A DNA stretch of 29,530 bases from CAYLNM01 sp964385045 (GTDB lineage: Bacteria > Planctomycetota > Phycisphaerae > Phycisphaerales > SM1A02): contig CAYLNM010000034.1 in NCBI GenBank assembly GCA_964385045.1, positions 1 through 29,530 of the forward strand. Reading direction: 5' to 3'. A program made the position numbers and the translations under genes. Shown here in pieces: positions 23,347 through 29,530 of the stretch. Within the stretch, counting starts at the first letter, position 1, and each line of letters starts with the position of its first letter. The notes beneath the pieces are model-generated. The model made no database searches and was not told the origin of the DNA. It worked only from the letters and a program-made list of their open reading frames with translations.

Positions 23347-24465
23347 TCACTGCAGGTGCAGCGGCATGATCACGTAGGTGAACTCGCTGCCGGTGCGGAT
23401 GACGCCCGGCTTGTTCTCCGCCTTCAGCTCCATCGTCAGCGTCTCGTCGTCGAGGACCTTGAGCGCCTCGCCGAGGTAGCCGGCGTTGAAGCCGATCTGG
23501 ATCGGCTCGCCCTCGTAGTCGAGCCCGAGCGTGATCTCGGCCTCGCCCTCCTCGGGCACGCGGCTGGTGAGGGTCAGCGAGTCCTCGCCGAAGCTCATCC
23601 GCACGCCCTTGGAGTCCTTGTTCGTGTACAGCGACGCCTGCTGCAGGGCCCGCGCGAAGACCTCGACGTTGGCGACCGCCTTCTTGTCGTGCTCGCGCGG
23701 GATCACGTCCTCGAACGGCGGGAAGGCCCCCTCCACGAGGCTGGTCGAGAGCTCGGCCGCGTTCGGGCCCTCGCCCACGCGGAAGAACGCCTGGGTCTCG
23801 GTGATCCGCACCTCGACCACCTCGTCCGCGAGGTCGAGCAGGCGGACGAGGACCGCGAGGGCCTTGGTCGGGATGATCGCCTGGCCCTCCGCGTCGCCGG
23901 AGGCCGGTCGCCCCTCGGCGATCGCGAGGCGATGGCCGTCGGTGGCGACGAAGCGCAGCTGCCGGGCGGCCCGCTGCACGAGCACGCCGTTGATCGCGTA
24001 GCGGCTGGTCTCGGTGGCGGCGGCGAACGCGGTGCGGCTCACCAGCCGCTCGAGCGTGCCGGCGTCCACGGTGAAGCCGAAGACGACCGCGTCGTCGCCG
24101 GGCATCGCCGGGACCGGATAGGCCTCGGCCGGCTCCATGCCGATCACGACGAAGTGGCCCGAGCCGGCCCGCACGTCGAGCTTGTGGCCGTCCGTCTCGA
24201 GGACGAGGCTCGCGTCGTCGCAGCTGCGGACGATCTCGGCGAACCGGTCGGCCGGCACCAGGGCCTCGCCGGATCGGTCCACCGCGACCCGCTCGAGGGC
24301 GAGTCGCAGGCCGATCTCGGCGTCGGTGGCGGCGAGCCGGAGCACGCCGTCCTCGGCCACCACGTGGACGCACCGCAGGGCGTCGGACGGGTTCCGGGGC
24401 GGCACGACGCGGGCGACGCCGCCCACGGCCTCGACCAGCTCCCCTCGATCGCACGTGACCTTCAT
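23347..24465 (-). CDS. dnaN: DNA polymerase III beta subunit (sliding clamp)
   Basis: A 372-residue ring-forming clamp that tethers DNA polymerase III to its template. It shows the three-domain beta-clamp pattern: N-terminal MKVTCDRGELVEAVGGVARVV with LRLAATDAEIGLRL, middle-domain RYAINGVLVQ..LRFVATDGHRLAIAEG, and C-terminal ITLGLDYEGEPIQIGFNAGYLGEALK ending in the canonical TYVIMPLHLQ. The terminal residues contribute to the protein-binding pocket. Its length is typical. ATG 24465 is supported by AGGAGG nine bases upstream. A possible -10 (TAGACT, minus strand, 24673-24668) lies about 200 nt upstream. In many bacteria dnaN lies beside dnaA and oriC; here neither dnaA nor a cluster of DnaA boxes is visible. 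Confidence 0.97.
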   Translation of the reverse strand: MKVTCDRGELVEAVGGVARVVPPRNPSDALRCVHVVAEDGVLRLAATDAEIGLRLALERVAVDRSGEALVPADRFAEIVRSCDDASLVLETDGHKLDVRAGSGHFVVIGMEPAEAYPVPAMPGDDAVVFGFTVDAGTLERLVSRTAFAAATETSRYAINGVLVQRAARQLRFVATDGHRLAIAEGRPASGDAEGQAIIPTKALAVLVRLLDLADEVVEVRITETQAFFRVGEGPNAAELSTSLVEGAFPPFEDVIPREHDKKAVANVEVFARALQQASLYTNKDSKGVRMSFGEDSLTLTSRVPEEGEAEITLGLDYEGEPIQIGFNAGYLGEALKVLDDETLTMELKAENKPGVIRTGSEFTYVIMPLHLQ

Positions 24466-25053
24466 GGACGTGGTCCTCCTGGATCCGGCCCGCTCGGGCG
24501 TCGCCGCGCCCGCCGCCGCGGCGGCTCCCGCCTCCCGTTCGCGGCCGTCCGGGGGCTCCGGCGGTCGCGGGGACGACGGATGCGGCAGCGGTGGCGCGGA
24601 GCCACGGGCCGATCGGGCAAGGCTACGAACCCCCCGCAATGCCGCCACGAGCGTGCGCGGCGGGCACAGTCTACCCCCGGCCGCGGCACGCCTCGGCCTC
24701 CCGGTCCATCCGACGGCGGCCCGGCGGAAGGGCCGCCGGCCGCCCTTCGGCGGTCCGGACCCCCCGAAGCGTCACGCAGACGTCACGGCGACGCCCGGCG
24801 GACGCAGGGCAGACGCCCGGGCAGACCGGACGGAGGAGGCCCGTGCCGGGGACCGGGACCCCGATCCCGCCGCCGCGTCGTCCGTCGACCGAGCCGCCGC
24901 CGAGTCTCGCCCGGCCTCCTCGTCGCCCTCGTGTCCCGAGTTCGCCGCCCCCCCCGACCGGACCGTGGTTGCCCGGATGACCGGCTCGGACGATAATCCT
25001 CGATCCTCGCGAGACCTCCGTCCGACCCGAACCGGGTCGGGGAAAGGACCCGA
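24466..25053. other. 588-nt divergent intergenic region between dnaN and transketolase
   Basis: The largest gene-free stretch in the window. It contains a possible dnaN -10 (24668-24673, minus) and a strong transketolase promoter (24969-24997). I looked for DnaA boxes (TTATCCACA-like), an A+T-rich unwinding region, hairpins and tRNA signatures and found none. Open frames here are Arg/Pro/Ala-rich shadows. Confidence 0.6.
24969..24997 (+). promoter_or_regulatory. Sigma-70-type promoter of transketolase
   Basis: TTGCCC (24969-24974), a 17-nt spacer, GATAAT (24992-24997). This is the best consensus match in the window and one of its few A+T-rich hexamers. The predicted start is near 25004, leaving a leader of about 50 nt that contains the Shine-Dalgarno AAAGGA. 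Confidence 0.7.
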
Positions 25054-27024
25054 ATGTCCTTCGAAGCCTTCGTCCACGCCAAGGCGATCCAGCTCGACCG
25101 AACCTGTCTGGAGATGTGCGCGGAGGCCGGCAGCGGCCATCCCACGTCCGCCATGAGCCTGGGACACATCGTCACCGTGCTCATGTACAACGCGATGCGG
25201 TGGGCCCCCGAGCAGCCGCGCTACCCCACGAGCGACCGCCTGGTGCTGTCCGAGGGCCACGCCGTCCCGATCGTCTACGCCGCCTCGGCCGACCTCGGCG
25301 TCGCGATCGGTCGCGGCGCCGACCGCGAGCCGCTGACCGAGGAGTACCTCTCGACCCTGCGCGAGACGGACTCCATGCTCGACGGCCACCCCAATCCGAT
25401 GGAGGGCTTCCCCTTCTTCGACGCCGCCACCGGCTCGCTCGGCCAGGGCCTCTCCGTCGCCGCCGGCCTCGGCCTCGCCGCCCGGCACGACGAGATGGAC
25501 AAGCGGATCTACTGCATCTGCGGCGACGGCGAGGTGCGCGAGGGACAGATCTGGGAGGCGGTCGACTTCCTCGTCGACCACAAGCTCGGCAACGTCCTCA
25601 CGATCGTGAACTGCAATGGCTACGGCCAGGCGGACACCGTCTCGGAGCAGCAGTCTCCCGAACGCCTGAAGGCGAAGTTCGACGCCGCCGGCATTCCCGC
25701 CGTCATCATCGACGGCCACGACCCGGCCGCGATCAAGGAGGCGATCGACGCCTTCGCCGAGAACAGCACCGGCGACGTCCCGCAGGCGATCATCGCCCGC
25801 ACCGTCAAGGGCTGGGGCGCCCCGTCGATCCAGGGGCCCGGCTGGCACGGCAAGCCGCCGACCGCCGAGCGCCTCGAGAAGGCGATGGAGGAGCTCGCGG
25901 CCACCCGCGTGAGCCTCACCAGCTCCCTGACCCCCGACGACTCGCTCGCGATCTACCCGCCGTCGGAGTACGCCGGCGACGCGGAGCCGGGGGGCGGCGA
26001 GGTGCCGAGCCTCAACGAGGCGATGGAGTCGTTCGACATGGGGATGCTCCTGCGGGGCGGCAAGCTCGCCACCCGCAAGGCCTACGGCATCGCCCTCCGC
26101 GTCCTCGGCCGGCTCGAGCCCCGCATCGTGTGCCTCGACGCGGACGTGCGCAACTCGACGTTCGCCGACTCCTTCGCCAACGACAAGGACCTCGCGGACC
26201 GCTTCATCGAGTGCAAGATCGCCGAGCAGAACATGGTCTCGGCCGCGGTCGGCCTCTCCGCCGCGAACAAGATCCCCTACTGCTCGACCTTCGCCAAGTT
26301 CATGACCCGGGCGTACGACCAGGTCGAGATGGCGGTCTACTCCGGCTCGAACATCAAGTTCATCGGCAGCCACTCCGGCATCTCGCTCGCGGCCGACGGC
26401 CCGAGCCAGATGGCCCTGCCGGACGTCTCGTGGTTCCGGTCGCTCACCACCATGATCGACCACCACGGCGGGCCGGGCTGCTACCTGCTGCAGCCCGCCG
26501 ACGCGTACGCGGCCTACGGCCTGACGATGGCGATGGCCGAGCACGTGGGCGTCTGCTACATGCGGACGATGCGGCCGGACGTGGAGTTCATCTACGACGA
26601 GCGGACCGTCTTCAACCTCGGCAAGTTCGAGGTGCTGACCGAGGGCCGCGACCTGCTGATCGTCTCCGCCGGATACATGGTCCACGAGTGCAACAAGGCG
26701 CTCGACGACCTCGACAACGCCGGCATCGACGCGGGCCTCGTCGACCTCTACTCGATCCCGTTCGACGACGAGCACCTGCTCGACCTGATCAACCAGGCCG
26801 GCGGCAACGTCCTCGTGGTCGAGGACAACTACGGCGGCGGCATCGGCTCGGCGGTGGCCGAGGCGTGCTGCGCCTCCGGCGACGGCTTCAACATCCAGCA
26901 GCTCCACGTGAAGCGGATCCCGAAGTCGGCCCGCACGGAGGAGCAGATCCTCGAGCAGTGCGGCCTCGACCACGTGTCGATCGCCAAGCGGGCGGCCGAG
27001 ATGCTGGGCGTGCTCAGCGTCTGA
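25054..27024 (+). CDS. tkt: Transketolase
   Basis: A 656-residue thiamine-diphosphate enzyme of the pentose phosphate pathway that transfers two-carbon units between sugar phosphates. The N-terminal half has AEAGSGHPTSAMS, LSEGHAVPIVYA, GSLGQGLSVAAGLGLA and the cofactor motif GDGEVREGQIWEA (GDG at 157-159) followed by NCNGYGQAD. The central half has the catalytic Glu391 in KIAEQNMVSAAVGL, then FAKFMTRAYDQVEM and SHSGISLAADGPSQM. The C-terminal domain contains VEDNYGGGIGSAVAEA. It looks like a fusion of the two separate chains of archaeal-type transketolases rather than the E. coli type. The cofactor-binding Asn is in N-C-N-G instead of the common D/N-N. ATG 25054 has AAAGGA seven bases upstream. 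Confidence 0.93.
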   Translation: MSFEAFVHAKAIQLDRTCLEMCAEAGSGHPTSAMSLGHIVTVLMYNAMRWAPEQPRYPTSDRLVLSEGHAVPIVYAASADLGVAIGRGADREPLTEEYLSTLRETDSMLDGHPNPMEGFPFFDAATGSLGQGLSVAAGLGLAARHDEMDKRIYCICGDGEVREGQIWEAVDFLVDHKLGNVLTIVNCNGYGQADTVSEQQSPERLKAKFDAAGIPAVIIDGHDPAAIKEAIDAFAENSTGDVPQAIIARTVKGWGAPSIQGPGWHGKPPTAERLEKAMEELAATRVSLTSSLTPDDSLAIYPPSEYAGDAEPGGGEVPSLNEAMESFDMGMLLRGGKLATRKAYGIALRVLGRLEPRIVCLDADVRNSTFADSFANDKDLADRFIECKIAEQNMVSAAVGLSAANKIPYCSTFAKFMTRAYDQVEMAVYSGSNIKFIGSHSGISLAADGPSQMALPDVSWFRSLTTMIDHHGGPGCYLLQPADAYAAYGLTMAMAEHVGVCYMRTMRPDVEFIYDERTVFNLGKFEVLTEGRDLLIVSAGYMVHECNKALDDLDNAGIDAGLVDLYSIPFDDEHLLDLINQAGGNVLVVEDNYGGGIGSAVAEACCASGDGFNIQQLHVKRIPKSARTEEQILEQCGLDHVSIAKRAAEMLGVLSV

Positions 27025-27037
27025 CCGGGCTCGCCCG

Positions 27038-27079
27038 GAACCCAGGGCCCAGGACCCAGGGTCCCGGGCCCTCGGCCCC
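27038..27079 (+). repeat. Degenerate 7-bp tandem repeat, 6 units (consensus GGRCCCA)
   Basis: Six in-phase heptamers: GAACCCA, GGGCCCA, GGACCCA, GGGTCCC, GGGCCCT, CGGCCCC. They begin 14 nt after the transketolase stop. The middle can also fold (AGGGCCCAGGACC against GGTCCCGGGCCCT with one mismatch). Confidence 0.75.
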
Positions 27080-27111
27080 TTCCGGCCCGGCCGGCCCCTC
27101 CGAGACACCCT

Positions 27112-27147
27112 CCGCCGCCCGCGGTCCTTCGGGATCGCGGGCGGCGG
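27112..27147 (+). terminator. 16-bp hairpin terminator with UUCG tetraloop after transketolase
   Basis: CCGCCGCCCGCGGTCC (27112-27127), loop TTCG, GGATCGCGGGCGGCGG (27132-27147): 16 pairs including one G-U, closed by a stable C(UUCG)G tetraloop and followed by TCGTTG. It is 87 nt after the stop. Confidence 0.8.
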
Positions 27148-27206
27148 TCGTTGCCGGGGCGGCCGCGGCCCGCGCCCCCGCGGGCGCCCGGCCGCCGCCG
27201 CCGCGA

Positions 27207-29312
27207 TCAGGCCCCCGGGGTGGCCGGGGCAGCCGGCGCGGCGATCGCGCCCGGCCACTCCACCACGAACGCCGCCCCGGGACCGTCGTCCGCGGGAGCC
27301 TCGACCCACGCCCGCCCGCCCCAGGCCTCGGCCACCTTGGCCACGATCGCGAGGCCGAGGCCGGTGCCGCCGCCGATGCCGCCGGGCCGCCGCATCCGCT
27401 CGAAGGGCTCGAAGATCCGGCCCCGCTCGGCCTCGGGCACGCCGCGGCCGTGGTCCCGCACCTCGAGCCGCACCCGGCCGGCCCCCGCGTCGCGGGTGGC
27501 GAGCGTGACGTGCACGGTGCCGTCGTCGGCGGCTCCGTGCTCGATGGCGTTGACGATGAGGTTCTGCAGCAGCGACATCGCCTGCTCGCGATCGGCCATG
27601 ATCTGCGGCACCGCGAGCTCGGTCTCCAGGTGGACGCCCTCCCGCCCGAGGTCGGCCGCGAGCTGGCTGCGGAGGTCGGCGAGCAGGGCCGCGACCGGCA
27701 GTCGCCGCATCCGCGGCGCGACGCGGGTGCCGCGGCCGTAGGCGAGCAGGTCGCGCACGATGGCCCGCATGCGGGCGGTGGCGGAGCGGATGCGGCCCGC
27801 GGCGTGCACGAGGTCGGCCCGCGGGGCGTCCTCCGGCGCCTCCTCGATCCGCGCCGCGAACGCGTCGAGGGTCAGCATCGGCGACTTGAGGTCGTGCGAC
27901 GCCGCGTGAAGGAACGCCTCGACCTCGCGGGTGCGGTCGCGAAGCTCGGCCTCCATCCGCCGGCGCTCGTCCACGTCGAGGAAGGCCCCGGCCATGCGCA
28001 GCGGACGCCCGGGGCCGCCACCGGTGACGCGGGCCCGGGCGAGGAACCACCGCCAGCCGCGATCGGCCGTCTCCAGCCGCACCTCGGCCTCCAGCGGCCC
28101 GCCGTGGGTGCGACGGCGCTCGATCGCGGCCTCGAAGCCCTCGCGGTCCTCGGGATGGACGCGTTCGAGCAGGCTCGCGTGCCGCGGCGGCACGTCGCCC
28201 GGCTCGAGACCCAGCAGGGCCAGCAGCCTCGGCGACCACCACTGGTCCTCGCGCTCCATGTCGGGCCAGTCCCAGAGCCCGTCGTCGGTGCCGTGGACCG
28301 CGTGCTCGAGGCGGGCCCGCATGCGCTCGCGCTCGAGCTCGTCCTGCACGCCGGCGTGGACGTCCTCGAACGTCCCGACGAGCCGCGTCGGCACGCCACC
28401 CTCGACGATCCGCTGGCCGCGGGCCCGCACCCACCGGGTCTCGCCCGCGGCGGTGACGAGGCGCAGCTGCACGTCCCACGGCTCGCCCTGGAGCGTCGCG
28501 ACCTCGAGCATGGTGCGGATCGTGCCGCGATCGTCGGGGTGGTAGTAGTCGATCGCGCGGTCGACCCCGGGCTGCGCGGACCCCGGCTCGAGTCCGTGGA
28601 TGCGGAAGACCTCGTCGGACCACCAGAGTCGGGCGTCCTCGATGCGGTACGACCAGGCCCCGATGCCGGCGGTCGACTCGACCTCGCGGAAGAGGACCTG
28701 CTGCCGGGCCCGGGCGAGCTGCGCGACGAGCCCCGCCGCGATCGCCTCGACGAGCACCGAGCCTTCGGCGCGGGAGACGGCCAGCGCAGCGGACGACCAG
28801 AGGCCGACGATGCCCCACCGGTGCCCGTCGATCACCAGGGGCCGCGTCATGCAGCACGGGGGGTCGGCGTCGCGTGCGGCGGGGCACGCGGGGAAGTCCG
28901 CGGCCCGGTCCGCGGGGGGAGCCGCGTCGGCTGCGGCGGCCGCCGTGGCGGGCTCGGCCGCGGCGTCCGGCGGCGGCGGGACGGCGTCGCCTTCGGCGGC
29001 GGCGGCCGCCATGGCGTCCGGCGATGTGGTCGTTCCGAATCCGCAGGGCGGATCGAACGGCTCGCCGACGCGGGAGCGGGCGTCGGCCGCGGCGGCGTGG
29101 GTGATCGTCAGTCGGCCGCCGCGTCCCCGGCCGACCGCCGCGACCTCGGCGCCCGCGGCCCGGCGACCGAGCTCGAGGATCGACTCGACGAGCTCGTCCG
29201 GCGGATCTCCCGAGGAGACGAGCGGCCCGAGGCCGCGCAGGAAGGACTCGAGGGACGACGGCGCCTCGCCGCCGTTCGGTCGCGACACGGCGGTCGGCTC
29301 GTTGTCTGCCAT
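27207..29312 (-). CDS. Soluble GAF-PAS-PAS sensor histidine kinase
   Basis: A 701-residue histidine kinase without transmembrane segments. Residues about 20-205 form a GAF-like domain interrupted by an Ala/Pro-rich insertion (about 100-140) and containing Cys90, Cys143, Cys153 and Cys154. Two PAS domains of the PAC type follow (about 210-325: STAGIGAWSYRIEDARLWWS, YYHPDDR; and 335-450: GTDDGLWDWP, VHPEDREGF). The HisKA helix FLHAASHDLKSPMLTL carries the phosphoryl His473. The ATPase domain has the N box LLQNLIVNAIEHG, DHGRGV (620-625), FEPFERM and GTGLGLAIV (649-657). The layout matches phytochrome-like kinases, but no bilin-binding context is evident. ATG 29312 is chosen as the start; a GA-rich tract precedes it. 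No adjacent regulator is encoded in the window. Confidence 0.92.
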   Translation of the reverse strand: MADNEPTAVSRPNGGEAPSSLESFLRGLGPLVSSGDPPDELVESILELGRRAAGAEVAAVGRGRGGRLTITHAAAADARSRVGEPFDPPCGFGTTTSPDAMAAAAAEGDAVPPPPDAAAEPATAAAAADAAPPADRAADFPACPAARDADPPCCMTRPLVIDGHRWGIVGLWSSAALAVSRAEGSVLVEAIAAGLVAQLARARQQVLFREVESTAGIGAWSYRIEDARLWWSDEVFRIHGLEPGSAQPGVDRAIDYYHPDDRGTIRTMLEVATLQGEPWDVQLRLVTAAGETRWVRARGQRIVEGGVPTRLVGTFEDVHAGVQDELERERMRARLEHAVHGTDDGLWDWPDMEREDQWWSPRLLALLGLEPGDVPPRHASLLERVHPEDREGFEAAIERRRTHGGPLEAEVRLETADRGWRWFLARARVTGGGPGRPLRMAGAFLDVDERRRMEAELRDRTREVEAFLHAASHDLKSPMLTLDAFAARIEEAPEDAPRADLVHAAGRIRSATARMRAIVRDLLAYGRGTRVAPRMRRLPVAALLADLRSQLAADLGREGVHLETELAVPQIMADREQAMSLLQNLIVNAIEHGAADDGTVHVTLATRDAGAGRVRLEVRDHGRGVPEAERGRIFEPFERMRRPGGIGGGTGLGLAIVAKVAEAWGGRAWVEAPADDGPGAAFVVEWPGAIAAPAAPATPGA

Positions 29313-29460
29313 GGGCTGGCTCCCGCTCCCTTCGCCGGGCGTCGCTCCGCGAGGTCGATGGTACCCGGACACCCGGTCCCGACGTGCGCAACGCTCCAAG
29401 CCCGCGGCAGGAAGCACTCCCGATCCCACCGTGACCCCAGCCGGCGCGATCCACGGGGGC

Positions 29461-29530
29461 GGCGTCGCGGGGTCGCGCGGGGTCGCGCGGGGTCGCGCGG
29501 GGTCGCGCGGGGTCGCGCGGGGTCGCGCGG
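29461..29530 (+). repeat. 10-bp tandem repeat running off the window edge
   Basis: Six exact copies of GGTCGCGCGG (29471-29530), preceded by one variant unit, GGCGTCGCGG. The array reaches the last base, so its true length is unknown. It lies about 150 nt upstream of the kinase start. Confidence 0.95.

Noticed and set aside
24466..25053. Possible oriC next to dnaN
   Set aside because: No DnaA-box cluster, no A+T-rich stretch and no dnaA, gyrB or recF in the window.
24772..29454. A 1560-codon minus-strand frame across transketolase and the kinase
   Set aside because: It is antisense to transketolase and an out-of-frame reading of the kinase, with Arg/His/Pro-rich and Val/Asp/Gly-rich low-complexity composition and no domain.

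Overview
The window is about 29.5 kb of very G+C-rich DNA (roughly three quarters G+C by eye). It carries 21 protein-coding genes and no rRNA, tRNA, CRISPR array or transposase that I can see. Three features point to a planctomycete, most likely class Phycisphaerae. Two secreted proteins end in twin acidic dockerin-like repeats closed by a Gly-Pro-Cys-Pro terminus. One small membrane protein carries the CxxCGYDLRG...CPEC zinc ribbon common in that phylum. The housekeeping genes are scattered, with dnaN away from dnaA. This assignment rests on family knowledge, not on a marker gene.

Layout. 1-4617 (+): rimK with an extra C-terminal RCK_C domain, overlapping by 4 nt a magnesium transporter mgtE, then a second ATP-grasp enzyme of the DcsG type and an unrecognised small protein. 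4793-7291 (-): 3-hydroxyacyl-CoA dehydrogenase, glyceraldehyde-3-phosphate dehydrogenase and a RimB-like retropepsin-fold protease that overlaps gap by 4 nt. RimK (glutamate ligase) and RimB (its usual partner protease) therefore sit within 4 kb of each other, converging. 7608-9379 (-): an exported redoxin and a stand-alone DsbD-alpha-like protein, probably one envelope thiol-redox operon. 9806-10345 (+): a lipoprotein with a rhodanese fold that lacks the catalytic Cys. 10410-11444 (-): a glycosylasparaginase-family Ntn hydrolase. 11655-14168 (+): a large cation/proton antiporter fused to a TrkA-N-like domain and a PTS EIIA-type domain.

14424-20261 (+) is the most unusual part. Two clearly paralogous secreted dockerin-like proteins flank a large lipoprotein whose C-terminal half looks like a pentein (agmatine deiminase / guanidino-group-modifying fold). 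The two paralogues have similar putative promoters, and each is followed by strong hairpin terminators. 20626-29312: citrate/2-methylcitrate synthase, a single-domain response regulator, a zinc-ribbon membrane protein, dnaN (-), transketolase with a textbook sigma-70-like promoter, and a soluble GAF-PAS-PAS histidine kinase (-).

Non-coding structure is conspicuous. There are 13-18-bp GC hairpins after most transcription units, two degenerate 7-bp tandem repeats at gene borders (11511-11580, 27038-27079), and an exact 10-bp tandem repeat that runs off the right edge (29461-29530). Because stop codons are rare at this composition, very long false open frames exist on both strands; they were not annotated.
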